64,000 bases of DNA from the NCBI RefSeq assembly GCF_004342065.1, contig NZ_SLZU01000004.1, positions 182,967-246,966 on the forward strand, written 5' to 3'. Each line of letters begins with the position of its first letter. The first letter of the stretch is position 1. This document shows, in pieces, positions 53,501-61,827 of this stretch. Both the position numbers and the translations under genes were made by a program. The notes under the pieces are model-generated. The model searched no databases, was not told the origin of the DNA, and saw nothing but the letters and a program-made list of their open reading frames with translations. The DNA is from Primorskyibacter sedentarius (GTDB lineage: Bacteria; Pseudomonadota; Alphaproteobacteria; Rhodobacterales; Rhodobacteraceae).

Positions 53501-53921
53501 ACGTTCTGCCGATGCGCAGTTCCTGAAACCCACCGTGATCACGCTGGTCTACGGTCTGGGCTTCGGGATGCTCTTGGTGCTGCTGGTCGTACCGTCGCTG
53601 ATGGCGATGCAGCACGATGTCTCGCGGCAGATTGCTGCATTGAAAACTGCGCTGCGGTTCCGCCGCTCTGGCGTTCGTATCAGCATGGTCGCCGCATTGG
53701 GTGTGGTGCTGGCATGGCTGGTCGCTACGCTGGGATATGTGGTTGTGACGGGGGAAATGCTGCCTTTGCTGGCGGCGGCGTTGCCACTGCTGGCAGGGGC
53801 CGCGCCACTGACCGCGGCGCTGGCGCTGTTCATCGCAGGCTGCGCGGCCTTCGTGCTGGTGCTATACGCGGTAGGCAGCGCAATCTGGCTGTTTGGCCGA
53901 CAACGCCGCCACCTCGGTTAG
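50523..53921 (+). CDS. RND family efflux transporter (AcrB-like)
   Basis: 1132-residue inner-membrane pump. N-terminal helix, porter domains, then GIVVDDAIVVGEHADHLS with the double Asp needed for proton relay; TM10-12 include GMTGIIINDSIVLV and PVMLTTATTVLGLAPLL. The C-terminus runs about 87 residues beyond the usual end (1046-1132) and carries about three additional hydrophobic segments. Substrate cannot be predicted; no outer-membrane channel gene is adjacent. Confidence 0.93.
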   Translation: MRGIPRGAGGVLSYFTRHRTMANLLLVLLIAAGLMALPRMRAQFFPDVILDNVSVSVTWEGAGASDVDGAIVQVLEPALMAVEGVESSESTSREGRANVRLEFEPGWDMSRAADDVQSAVDAINTLPEDAEDPKVRRGAWRDRVTDLVITGPVGVDQLGRFADELVARLFTEGVTRTTIRGLAAPETVVEVPSSNLIAYDVTMAEIAAVIAEEVDADPAGDVGGANARVRTGVEKRSADQIADIVLRSNPDGSKLTIGDVASLRVEGITRNRSYFVGENPALSVRVDRSDRGDAISIQRTVEDVAREMEETLPANVSIDLIRTRAEAITGRLNILLDNGLTGLALVVLLLFLFLNARTAFWVALGIPTSLLAAIALMYLSGITINMISLFALIITLGIVVDDAIVVGEHADHLSRKDMTPVEAAETAARRMALPVFSATLTTVIAFFGLTAVGGRFGDLISDIPFTVIVVLLASLVECFLILPNHMSHALAHSAKEHWYDLPSRVVNRGFRWVRQYLFRPLMAGVIKARYVVFAMAIAVLASQVALFIRGDVQWRFFNSPEQASVTGNFAMAPGATREDTLEMMREMQRATEALGKEYEERYGLNPLDYVIAEIGGNAGRGLAGTDTKDADQLGGISIELIEADLRPYSSFAFVGELQDVVRRHPLVETISFRGWRSGPGGDALDVQFYGASAETLKQASEALKTALLRFPEVSAVEDNLAYDKEELILELTAQGQALGFTIDGLGRVLRNRLGGIEAATYPDGPRSASIRVELPDGELTADFLERTQMRTPAGEYVPLADIVSVKRSTGFSTVRRENGVRLISVTGDISEDDPARAEEISLALNEEILPRIAAETQVEWRMSGLSEQEDRFLSDARTGLILVLLGIYVVLAWVFASWSRPLVVMAIIPFGLVGTIYGHVLWDVPLSMFTVVGLLGMTGIIINDSIVLVTTIDEYAEDRGLVPSIIDGAADRLRPVMLTTATTVLGLAPLLYERSADAQFLKPTVITLVYGLGFGMLLVLLVVPSLMAMQHDVSRQIAALKTALRFRRSGVRISMVAALGVVLAWLVATLGYVVVTGEMLPLLAAALPLLAGAAPLTAALALFIAGCAAFVLVLYAVGSAIWLFGRQRRHLG

Positions 53922-53942
53922 GGTCTTTGACGAGCGTCCTTT

Positions 53943-54764
53943 TTAAGGAGCAGGGCAGCCCTGAATGTCCACGGCCATCCTGTCGCCAAGTACGGTGATC
54001 CGGATGCCGTTTCGGTCCAGCGCGAAGGCTCTGCCATCCACATGCATGATCTCTGTCCGTGCGACCAGCGCGCCAGAGCGGCGTTCGATCTGCGGTTCCG
54101 CAACCCACAGGTGGGGATTGCCGGTTTCGACCACGGCCACCTCCACCCGTCCCGCACGGGGCATTTCCACGTTGGCGGTGACATGCAGCCCATCGCGCGA
54201 AGGCTGCATCTCGCAGGTCACGCGGCCGACCCCTGCCTCGATGGCCGAAAGCGGCACTTCTGCCATCGCGGCGGAAATACGGGCGTCGGGGCGGGTGACG
54301 TTGCCGGGAAGATCAGCCCGCAGACGCAGCTCTTCGGGGATGCAGATATCCTTGCAAATCCCAAGCTGGATGCGGCCGCGCAGGGAAATATCGCCGCCGC
54401 TGGCCGCGATCCGCAACGGCAGCACCACCTCCTTGGCGTAGCCGATGGAACGCATGCCTTGCTGATCAAACACCTTTGGCACCGGCCAGATCACCTGAAC
54501 ACTGCTGACGCCGCGAGAGCCTTTCCAGACAAAGACCGGGGGAATGCCCGCGTCACCCGGCGCGCGCCAATAGGTCTTCCACCCCGGCGCAAGCACGAGG
54601 CGAAGCCCAGCAACATGATCACCCGACGGCAAGCGCCATCCCGGCAACAGCTCCGCCTGGATGGGAGATGCCGAATTGGCGGCCTGCGCGGCCGTGCCAA
54701 AAAGTCCAAGGCCCAGCACAAGGGCGGTGATCATGCGACGTATCATCTCTTTGAGATGCGTCAT
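53943..54764 (-). CDS. Stand-alone DsbD N-terminal domain protein (thiol-disulfide interchange)
   Basis: 273 residues with a signal peptide (about 11-28) and a single immunoglobulin-like DsbD-alpha-type domain. Cys137 and Cys141 in GICKDICIPEEL are the likely redox pair. The membrane and C-terminal thioredoxin domains of full DsbD are missing, so electrons must come from another protein (for example CcdA). Start uncertain: ATG 54764 or ATG 54734. Convergent with the RND pump gene, 21 bp apart. Confidence 0.82.
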   Translation of the reverse strand: MTHLKEMIRRMITALVLGLGLFGTAAQAANSASPIQAELLPGWRLPSGDHVAGLRLVLAPGWKTYWRAPGDAGIPPVFVWKGSRGVSSVQVIWPVPKVFDQQGMRSIGYAKEVVLPLRIAASGGDISLRGRIQLGICKDICIPEELRLRADLPGNVTRPDARISAAMAEVPLSAIEAGVGRVTCEMQPSRDGLHVTANVEMPRAGRVEVAVVETGNPHLWVAEPQIERRSGALVARTEIMHVDGRAFALDRNGIRITVLGDRMAVDIQGCPAP

Positions 54765-54877
54765 GTCGTATGAAATGCCAAGTCACTTTCCGGCGAGTGC
54801 CGCGTGTTGGCAACCCTTGAACCCGGCGGTCGGGAGGGCCATTGTCAAAGGGCACCATCAACGGAGCACTGTGAGCA

Positions 54878-55444
54878 ATGACTGAAACGACCAACCTGAC
54901 CGGAAAGCTGTTGATTGCCATGCCGGGCATGGGGGATCCAAGGTTCGACCGCTCTGTGGTGTTTCTTTGCGCGCATTCCGATGAGGGGTCGATGGGGCTT
55001 ATCCTCAACAAACCGACGCCGGATGTGACGATGAATTCACTGCTGGAACAGCTGTCGATCACCGCGACTGCGGAAGGGCTGGCGCAACCCGTGCGGTTCG
55101 GTGGCCCGGTGGAACAGGGGCGCGGTTTCGTGCTGCATTCTGATGAATACGAATCGGTCGTCTCGACGCTCAAGGTGCCGGGCGGGTTTGCCATGACGGC
55201 GACGCTGGACATCCTTGAAGACATCGGCGCCGGGCGTGGACCGGAGCGGCAGCTTATGCTGTTGGGCTATGCCGGCTGGGGACCCGGGCAGCTTGAATCA
55301 GAGATCGTGCAGAATGGCTGGCTGATCTGCGACGCCTCAAAGGCGCTTGTCTTCGAGACATCGGATGCTGACAAGTGGGAGGCCGCACTGGAAACGCTTG
55401 GCGTCGCGGCATTGGCCCTGTCGCCCGATGCGGGGCGTGCCTGA
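54878..55444 (+). CDS. YqgE/AlgH family protein
   Basis: 188 residues, one domain. Hallmarks: LLIAMPGMGDPRFDRSVVF, GSMGLILNKPT, RFGGPVEQGRGFVLH and GYAGWGPGQLESE. The family is widespread in proteobacteria (UPF0301) and its job is not settled, despite the AlgH name from an alginate study. Normal length and complete motifs suggest a functional gene. Confidence 0.92.
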   Translation: MTETTNLTGKLLIAMPGMGDPRFDRSVVFLCAHSDEGSMGLILNKPTPDVTMNSLLEQLSITATAEGLAQPVRFGGPVEQGRGFVLHSDEYESVVSTLKVPGGFAMTATLDILEDIGAGRGPERQLMLLGYAGWGPGQLESEIVQNGWLICDASKALVFETSDADKWEAALETLGVAALALSPDAGRA

Positions 55445-55492
55445 GCAGAGACCGGTCACAGGGGGGCTCCGCCGCTTCCGTGCGGCAGCCTG

Positions 55493-56440
55493 TCAATCGC
55501 GTGGCGCGGCGGCGCGGGACAACCGGTCGTTGATGGCACAACCCAGCCCATGCATCGGAACCGGAGAGACGGCGATGGGCCGACCCGTTTCATCAAGCGC
55601 GTGCAGGTGTCCGAACAGGTTCGCTGCGGCTTCGGTCAGATCGCCGGCGGGGGACAGGTTCAGATCAGCCGATACCGGCCCGAAGCCCAAGGTCGCCTCG
55701 CCCTCGCGCCACTCGGTGGCGTTCAGGCGGACAGTCTCAGCGGGCGCATAATGCGACCGTAGCTGCCCCGGAGCAGAGATCGCCTCTGACCCGTCGCGGA
55801 TTTCAAGCGGGTGGCCAAGCGCCTGTTCCAGCGCCTCTGCCGGTATCCCACCGGGGCGAAGAAGGCACGGCGCGCCTGCCTCTGAGGCGTCAACGATGGT
55901 GGATTCGAGCCCGACCGGGCAAGGCCCACCGTCGAGAATGGCGGCCACGCGTCCGCCCAGGCTGCGTTCCACATGGTCAGCGGTCGTCGGGCTGATCTGG
56001 CCTGACCGGTTGGCCGAAGGCGCCGCAACCGGACCGCCGAAGGCGCGCAACAGGGCCTGCGCCAGCGGATGAGCAGGCACGCGCACCGCGACCGTGGACA
56101 ACCCGGCAGTGACAAGCGGGGCGATACCGCTGTCTGGCCGCAAGGGCAGGACCAGCGTCAGCGCACCGGGCCAGAAGGCAGAGGCGAGAATCTCGGCCGT
56201 GTCGGTCCATTCAACGTAGCTGCGCACGGCCTCCACATCTGGAAGGTGCACGATCAGCGGGTTGAAGCTTGGACGCCCCTTGGCACTGAAGATTTCGGCG
56301 ACAGCGCGATCATTGCGGGCATCCGCGCCCAGCCCGTAGACGGTTTCCGTGGGCAATGCGACAAGCGCGCCGTCCTTCAGCAACGCGGATGCGCGGGCGA
56401 TACCGGTCTTGTCTGGAGAAAGGCGCAGGGGCTGTGACAT
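55493..56440 (-). CDS. sua5: L-threonylcarbamoyladenylate synthase (Sua5 type)
   Basis: Makes the threonylcarbamoyl-AMP used for the t6A modification of tRNAs reading ANN codons. 315 residues: the YrdC domain (about 15-200: ALVALPTETVYGLGADARN, KGRPSFNPLIVHL, PSANRSGQISPTTADHV) plus the C-terminal Sua5 domain (SHYAPAETVRL onward). The Sua5 layout is longer than TsaC. ATG 56440 was chosen to give MSQPLRLSPDKTGI; the frame is open to 56518. Confidence 0.93.
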   Translation of the reverse strand: MSQPLRLSPDKTGIARASALLKDGALVALPTETVYGLGADARNDRAVAEIFSAKGRPSFNPLIVHLPDVEAVRSYVEWTDTAEILASAFWPGALTLVLPLRPDSGIAPLVTAGLSTVAVRVPAHPLAQALLRAFGGPVAAPSANRSGQISPTTADHVERSLGGRVAAILDGGPCPVGLESTIVDASEAGAPCLLRPGGIPAEALEQALGHPLEIRDGSEAISAPGQLRSHYAPAETVRLNATEWREGEATLGFGPVSADLNLSPAGDLTEAAANLFGHLHALDETGRPIAVSPVPMHGLGCAINDRLSRAAAPRD

Positions 56441-56576
56441 GATTTGTGACGCCGCGTTTCGGGTTGATGCTGGCGCGCTCTGGCTTAGGCTACGCCGGGA
56501 AGGTTCCCGTGCATACACAGCTGTACGGGTGTTGCCAAGTTCGACTCATTCCCGACGCTGCACACCGGAGATCCCC

Positions 56577-58295
56577 ATGCCCTATCGCGCGCCACTGTCC
56601 GACTACCGCTTTCTGTTCGAAAAGGTGCTTGGGCTGAAGCAGGTATCCCAGACCGACCGATTTGCCGAGGCCACCCCCGACATGATCGAGGCCATCCTGA
56701 CCGAGGCCGCGCGGATGTGTGAAGAGGTTCTGGCCCCCCTGCAACGCAATGGTGATCTGCATCCCGCAGTTCTGGAGAATGGGGTTGTGCGGACCTCTCC
56801 GGGTTTTGCCGATGGGTATCGGGCCATCGCCGAAGGCGGATGGGTGTCGATGGGGGCCGACCCTGCGCATGGGGGCATGGGGCTGCCGATGGCGCTGGTG
56901 TCGGCCGTCAATGACATGATGGGCGCGGCTTGTTTGTCGCTGCAACTGAACCCGCTGATGACACAAGGCCAGATCGAGGCGCTGGAAAACCATGCCAGCG
57001 ACGCATTGAAAGACATCTACCTGCCCAAGCTGATCTCTGGCGAGTGGTGCGGGACGATGAACCTGACAGAGCCGCAGGCCGGTTCCGATGTGGGCGCGCT
57101 GAGCACCAAGGCCGTCGATAACGGCGATGGTACTTACGCTATTACCGGCCAGAAGATCTATATCAGCTGGGGCGACAATGATTTCACCGAAAATGTCTGC
57201 CATTTGGTTCTGGCGCGCCTCCACGATGGCGGGCCGGGGACAAAGGGCATCAGCCTGTTCATGGTCCCGAAATACCTGCCGGACGAAGACGGCAATCCGG
57301 GCCGGGCGAATGACCTCAAGGTGGTGAGCCTCGAGCACAAGATGGGTCTTCATGGCTCCCCGACCGCGGTGATGCAGTATGATGGCGCCACCGGTTGGCT
57401 CGTCGGGGAAAAACATGACGGCATGCGCACGATGTTCACCATGATGAACAATGCCCGGCTGGGTGTGGGCATCCAAGGGCTGGGCGTCGCCGAGGGCGCC
57501 TATCAGCACGCGCTGGCCTATGCGATGGAGCGCAAGCAAGGCCGCGTGCCGGTCGAGGGCGGCACAGGCACGATCATTGACCATGCCGATGTGCGGCGGA
57601 TGCTGACCACGATGAAGGCCGATATCTTCGCGACGCGCGCCATTGCGTTGGCCTGTGCCATCGCGATCGACATGAAGACAGCGACCGGCGATGCCGAATG
57701 GGGCGCGCGTGCGGCGCTGCTGACCCCTATCGTCAAGGCGTTCGGAACCGATACCGGCATCGCTGTCGCGGAAATGGGCGTGCAGGTGCATGGCGGTATG
57801 GGTTTCATCGAGGAAACCGGTGCGGCCCAATATTCCCGCGATGTCCGCGTCACCGCGATTTACGAAGGTACGAACGGCATTCAGGCGATGGATCTTGTCG
57901 GGCGCAAATTGATGGATGGGGGCGAGGCCGCCTTCCGGTTGATGGACGAGATCGAGGAAGTCGCGGAGCGCACCCGCAGCACGCTGCCGGACCTTGCCGA
58001 GCCGGTTTGGGAAGCTGCCGAAACCTTGCGTGAAACTGTCGAGTGGATGGTGTCACAGGAAAAACTGAACGATCGCTTTGCAGGCTCGGTTCCCTTCCTG
58101 AAGGGGTTTGCCCGCGTGTTGGGTGCGCATTTCCATCTGCTCGCGGCAGAGGCCGAGGGGGGCGAGGGGCCGCGGAGCAACCTCGCGCGGTTCTACATCA
58201 AACGGATGCTTCCCGAATATGCTGGCGCGCTGGCCCATGCCCGTGAGGGCGCAGAGGGCGTCTATGCGTTGAGCGACGACGAATTGGCCGCGTGA
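56577..58295 (+). CDS. Acyl-CoA dehydrogenase, long DmdC-like subgroup
   Basis: 572 residues, FAD enzyme. N-domain, then the LTEPQAGSDVGAL motif, a beta-domain (ITGQKIYISWGDND) and helical C-domains with the catalytic base Glu430 in YEGTNGIQAMDLVG. An extra C-terminal domain (about 460-572) marks the ~590-residue group that includes DmdC, the methylmercaptopropionyl-CoA dehydrogenase of DMSP demethylation, and medium/long-chain relatives; which one cannot be told by eye. GGAG precedes ATG 56577. It overlaps the hydrolase gene by TGATG. Confidence 0.88.
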   Translation: MPYRAPLSDYRFLFEKVLGLKQVSQTDRFAEATPDMIEAILTEAARMCEEVLAPLQRNGDLHPAVLENGVVRTSPGFADGYRAIAEGGWVSMGADPAHGGMGLPMALVSAVNDMMGAACLSLQLNPLMTQGQIEALENHASDALKDIYLPKLISGEWCGTMNLTEPQAGSDVGALSTKAVDNGDGTYAITGQKIYISWGDNDFTENVCHLVLARLHDGGPGTKGISLFMVPKYLPDEDGNPGRANDLKVVSLEHKMGLHGSPTAVMQYDGATGWLVGEKHDGMRTMFTMMNNARLGVGIQGLGVAEGAYQHALAYAMERKQGRVPVEGGTGTIIDHADVRRMLTTMKADIFATRAIALACAIAIDMKTATGDAEWGARAALLTPIVKAFGTDTGIAVAEMGVQVHGGMGFIEETGAAQYSRDVRVTAIYEGTNGIQAMDLVGRKLMDGGEAAFRLMDEIEEVAERTRSTLPDLAEPVWEAAETLRETVEWMVSQEKLNDRFAGSVPFLKGFARVLGAHFHLLAAEAEGGEGPRSNLARFYIKRMLPEYAGALAHAREGAEGVYALSDDELAA

Positions 58296-59341
58296 TGGAC
58301 GGCGGCGCAGACGTGATCGGCTATCCCTGGTCTGAACCGCCCTCCGGCGTTCAGGCCATCGAAGTGGCGCCGGGTGTTTTGTGGATGCGCCTGCCCCTTC
58401 CGATGAAGCTGGATCACGTCAATATCTATGCGCTGGATGACGGGGATGGCTGGACCATCATCGATACCGGGTTTTCGTCCAGAAAGACCCGCGAGCTGTG
58501 GCAGGGGCTGCTGGACGGCCCGCTGGGTGGCAGGCCCGTGCGGCGAGTCGTCGTTACGCATCATCATCCCGATCATGTCGGGCTTGCCGGATGGTTCCAG
58601 ACCGAGCACGGGGCAGAGCTGGTTACGACGCGTACGGCATGGCTCTTCTCGCGCATGTTGCAACTGGACGAACAGGCGCGCCCGGCAAGCGAGACGCTGG
58701 CCTATTACCGACGCGCGGGCATGAGCGCGGAAGAAATCGCCCGTCGCGCGGATGAGCGGCCGTTCAACTTTTCGGACGTGGTCTATCCGATGCCACTGGG
58801 CTTTACCCGGATCAAACAGGACGACGTGATTCGCATCGGCGGCCGGGTTTGGGACGTGCATATCGGCAATGGCCACGCGCCCGAACACGCCACGCTGTGG
58901 AGCCGCGATGATAATCTGGTGATCGCGGGCGACCAGATCCTGCCATCGATCAGTTCCAACCTTGGCGTCTACGCGACAGAGCCCAAGGCCGACCCGGTGG
59001 GCGACTGGCTGGAGGCGTGCGAGCGCCTGTCGCAGTTTGCGCGCGCCAATCACCTTGTTCTGGGCGGTCACAAGCTGCCCTTTACCGGATTGCCGGTGCG
59101 GATGCGGCAGCTGATCGAAAACCATCACGGTGCGCTGAAACGGCTGCTTGCCGATCTGGACACGCCCAAAGCTGCGGCCGATTGCTTCCCCGTCCTGTTC
59201 AAACGACAGATCGGCGAAGCGGAATATGGCCTGGCCCTGGTTGAGGCTGTCGCGCATTTGAACCATCTTCATAGCCAGGGGCTGGTAGAGCAGTCCGAAC
59301 GCAGCGATGGAGCGATGGTATATTGCCGCAAGACAAGCTGA
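58295..59341 (+). CDS. Metallo-beta-lactamase-fold hydrolase
   Basis: 348 residues. Metal motif THHHPDHVGLAG gives His89, His91, Asp93 and His94; further ligands are in NGHAPEHATL (His), AGDQILP (Asp) and LGGHKLPF (His). This resembles glyoxalase II-type thioesterases. Translation is coupled to the acyl-CoA dehydrogenase (TGATG), so a thioesterase on the same acyl-CoA route is a reasonable guess, not shown. Confidence 0.85.
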   Translation: MDGGADVIGYPWSEPPSGVQAIEVAPGVLWMRLPLPMKLDHVNIYALDDGDGWTIIDTGFSSRKTRELWQGLLDGPLGGRPVRRVVVTHHHPDHVGLAGWFQTEHGAELVTTRTAWLFSRMLQLDEQARPASETLAYYRRAGMSAEEIARRADERPFNFSDVVYPMPLGFTRIKQDDVIRIGGRVWDVHIGNGHAPEHATLWSRDDNLVIAGDQILPSISSNLGVYATEPKADPVGDWLEACERLSQFARANHLVLGGHKLPFTGLPVRMRQLIENHHGALKRLLADLDTPKAAADCFPVLFKRQIGEAEYGLALVEAVAHLNHLHSQGLVEQSERSDGAMVYCRKTS

Positions 59342-59352
59342 CAGAACGGGCG

Positions 59353-59802
59353 ATGATCGAAACCTCGGCGGAATATGCCGAGAATGACGCCCTGCCGCGC
59401 CGCCACGAGGTTCATACCAGCGGCGAGGAAGGGTGTTCGGGGCCCGCCAAGCTGCCCGAATCGGTGGGACGCAAGCCGGTGAAGGAAAAGAGCCCCGCCG
59501 AATGGGCCTATGAACGGCTGGTGCTTTATATCCAAAGCTTCGAGGAACAGCTTGATAACGAGCACGAGGTTGCGATGGGGTTGGCCGGGGGGCAGGTCGG
59601 CGTGCTGCGAATCGAAGGGCTTGGATTCTTCGACCCGGATATTGTCACGTTCTACGGCAGTGAACCTGATGGCACGCGCACTCAGTTGATCCAGCATGTC
59701 ACCCAGCTGAACGTTATGCTGCGTGCCGTGCGCAAAGAGGTCGAGGAAGCCAGCCCGCAGCGTATCGGATTCCGCCTCGTTCAGGATCTGGATAACGCCT
59801 GA
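59353..59802 (+). CDS. DUF6173 family protein
   Basis: 149 residues, no membrane segment. The core from about 48 on (SPAEWAYERLVLYIQSFEEQ, GLAGGQVGVLRIEGLGFFDPDIVTFYG, LNVMLRAVRKEV) is conserved in Rhodobacteraceae as I recall it; function unknown. A variable, charged N-terminus precedes it. ATG 59353 gives MIETSAEYAENDALPRR; the frame is open to 59323. It lies 11 bp after the hydrolase stop, likely in one transcript. Confidence 0.75.
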   Translation: MIETSAEYAENDALPRRHEVHTSGEEGCSGPAKLPESVGRKPVKEKSPAEWAYERLVLYIQSFEEQLDNEHEVAMGLAGGQVGVLRIEGLGFFDPDIVTFYGSEPDGTRTQLIQHVTQLNVMLRAVRKEVEEASPQRIGFRLVQDLDNA

Positions 59803-59896
59803 CCGCCCAGTGTCGCCATGCGCGCCCGTGACGTGGTGACAGACAGATTCAAATGCAGTAAGACGCGGGAAAATGCTTAGAGAAGGGCGAATGCAC

Positions 59897-60031
59897 ATGG
59901 CTGAACACAAGCATGGTTCGATGAATATCGAAGCGCAGGAAAAGACCTTTGCCGGGACCATCCGGTTCGGGATCAATTCGATCATCGTGATTCTGGTTTT
60001 GGTTGTCCTTCTGGCGCTGATCGGCGCCTGA
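59897..60031 (+). CDS. aa3-type cytochrome c oxidase subunit IV
   Basis: 44-residue small subunit of the terminal oxidase, below usual length cut-offs. MAEHKHGSMNIEAQEKTFAG is the family start, followed by one membrane helix (about 26-43). ATG 59891 two codons earlier is also possible; AGAAGGG lies upstream of both. The gene is commonly unlinked to the catalytic oxidase genes in this family, as here. Confidence 0.88.
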   Translation: MAEHKHGSMNIEAQEKTFAGTIRFGINSIIVILVLVVLLALIGA

Positions 60032-60077
60032 CAACAGGTGTCCCGCATCGCGGACAGGTTTAAGAAGGTGCTTTTTC

Positions 60078-60707
60078 ATGCGTAACCCACGGGTGATCCT
60101 TGCCCTTGTCGCGATTGCTTTGCTGTCCGCCTGCGGCGCGCAGACTGCCATGAATGCGCCACCCGAGGTGGTGTCGCGCGCTGCCTATGTGCATGGCGGG
60201 CCAACCGCCATCACCCTTTATACGATGGTGAACAACCGGTCGGGATCAGGGGCGCATTCCAGCATCATGATCAACGCCTCCCAGCGGGTCATCTTCGACC
60301 CGGCAGGCTCTGTCCGTCACAAGGCGATGCCGGAACGCGATGACGTCCTGTTCGGCATCACCCCGGCCATCGCGGATTTCTATGCCCGGGCACATGCGCG
60401 CGAGACCTATCACGTGGTGATCCAGCGCGTCGAAGTGCCGCCCGAAGTGGCAGAACGCGCCTTGCAGCTGGCCATTTCGAACGGCGCAGTCTCGCAAGCG
60501 CAATGCGCGCTGAGCATCACGCGGATCCTGTCGCAACTTCCCGGGTTCGAGCCCATCCGCTCGACCTGGTTCCCCAACAAGCTGAGCGAGAGCTTTGCGC
60601 AGCTTCCGGGCGTCACGACAGAGCGGCTTTATGAATATGATGACGATGACAAGGAAGTCGCCTTGGAGGCATTCGATGCCGAAGAGCTTGTCACTCAGAA
60701 CCAGTAA
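60078..60707 (+). CDS. Lipoprotein of unknown function
   Basis: 209 residues with a lipobox LSAC (Cys19), so probably membrane-anchored in the periplasm. No family was recognised. The mature part contains GSGAHSSIMINASQRVIFDPAGS (His60) and, later, AQCALSITRIL (Cys143), an order seen in circularly permuted papain-like proteins, which would make it a possible cysteine hydrolase. An acidic tail (EYDDDDKEVALE) ends the protein. It follows the COX IV gene with a 46-bp gap. Confidence 0.65.
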   Translation: MRNPRVILALVAIALLSACGAQTAMNAPPEVVSRAAYVHGGPTAITLYTMVNNRSGSGAHSSIMINASQRVIFDPAGSVRHKAMPERDDVLFGITPAIADFYARAHARETYHVVIQRVEVPPEVAERALQLAISNGAVSQAQCALSITRILSQLPGFEPIRSTWFPNKLSESFAQLPGVTTERLYEYDDDDKEVALEAFDAEELVTQNQ

Positions 60708-61018
60708 AGCGCCACGAACAGAACGCCGCCACCTGCTGCCATCGCGGCAAAGACATTGCGGGTGAGCATTCCGATGCCGAGTGCGGCCAGCGCTGCAAGG
60801 CCTCTGGGCGCATCAAGCGTGCCGCCCGTCGCCTCTGGCCAAACCACCAGTGGCGCGACAAGGGCGGGAAAGATCGACACCGCAGTATAACGCAGATGGC
60901 GAAGCGCCCATTCTGGCAAGGGCCGGCGGCCGACCAAACCCATGAAAACAAAGCGCATCGCATAGCTGCCAAGGCCCAGCCCTGCGATCACCAGCCAAAG
61001 CTCCCAACGGTCAATCAT
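60695..61018 (-). CDS. azlD: AzlD family branched-chain amino acid exporter subunit
   Basis: 107 residues with three to four membrane helices: LWLVIAGLGLGSYAMRFVFM, then YTAVSIFPALVAPLVV and helices to the end. Text LRYTAVSIFPALVAP is the AzlD signature. It is the small partner of AzlC, whose stop it overlaps by 4 bp (ATGA). The longer frame to 61114 lies inside azlC. Its 3' end overlaps the convergent lipoprotein gene by about 13 bp. Confidence 0.9.
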   Translation of the reverse strand: MIDRWELWLVIAGLGLGSYAMRFVFMGLVGRRPLPEWALRHLRYTAVSIFPALVAPLVVWPEATGGTLDAPRGLAALAALGIGMLTRNVFAAMAAGGGVLFVALYWF

Positions 61019-61728
61019 GCCTCGACCCTCTGACGCTGCAAAAGTTCGACGCGCGCCCCTGTCAGCATCCCGCCAAGGCCCGCGACGAGCAGGCCCGTGC
61101 CATAGGGCAGCCATGCGAGCGACAAGGCGAGCACGACCGCGACGAAGGCTGCGGCCATATGGGCCGCGGTGCGCATCATCGGCCCGGCCATTGCAATAAA
61201 GGCGATGGGCAGCGCAAAATCGAGCGCATATGCCTCTGGGATCTGCGTTCCAACTGCCGCGCCGACCAGCGTGCTGCTGAACCAGCCAATGATGACCGGG
61301 GCGGCGGTGCCGAAGAAATAGGCAAGCTTTCGCGCCATGCTCATATCCGGTTCGGCGTCGTAGCGTGTCGCACTCAATGCATAGACCGGATCAACCAGGA
61401 GATAGGCCGCCGCAAGCCGGGCCTTCAGTGATGCCCGCCCCAGATGCGGTGCAAGACCCGCCGAATACATCACCAGCCGCAGATTGACCGCCAGCGCAGA
61501 GGCCAGAACAACGATCGTCGGCGCATTGTCCATCATCAGCTGCAACGCTGTGAACTGGGCCGCCCCTGCAACGACAACAAGGCTGAACGACAGGATTTCG
61601 AACAGGTTCAGCCCGGCCTCTGCCGCCAACACGCCGAAAAGAATGCCGAAAGGCGCGCTCACCAGAACAAAAGGCAGCCCGTCCAGGATGCCGCGCAGGA
61701 ATGTGGCTTTCTGGCCGGGATGTGGCAT
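61015..61728 (-). CDS. azlC: AzlC family branched-chain amino acid exporter subunit
   Basis: 237 residues with about six to seven membrane helices. Family hallmarks: GILDGLPFVLVSAPFGILFG, SLVVVAGAAQFTALQLM and LRLVMYSAGLAPHLG. With AzlD it forms an export system for leucine, valine and related compounds in well-studied members. Unrelated to the LIV importer earlier in the window. Confidence 0.92.
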   Translation of the reverse strand: MPHPGQKATFLRGILDGLPFVLVSAPFGILFGVLAAEAGLNLFEILSFSLVVVAGAAQFTALQLMMDNAPTIVVLASALAVNLRLVMYSAGLAPHLGRASLKARLAAAYLLVDPVYALSATRYDAEPDMSMARKLAYFFGTAAPVIIGWFSSTLVGAAVGTQIPEAYALDFALPIAFIAMAGPMMRTAAHMAAAFVAVVLALSLAWLPYGTGLLVAGLGGMLTGARVELLQRQRVEA

Positions 61729-61827
61729 GGGTCAACTGTCCGGATGACTTCGCACTACATGACCTAGCCAAAGCGGCACATAGTTGCAAATGCAGAGGCG
61801 AGGCCAGCGCGTGGGCCCCGCGCAGGC

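Noticed and set aside
56490..57830. 446-residue open frame on the minus strand
   Set aside because: Antisense to the acyl-CoA dehydrogenase; no domain and a composition typical of a shadow frame.
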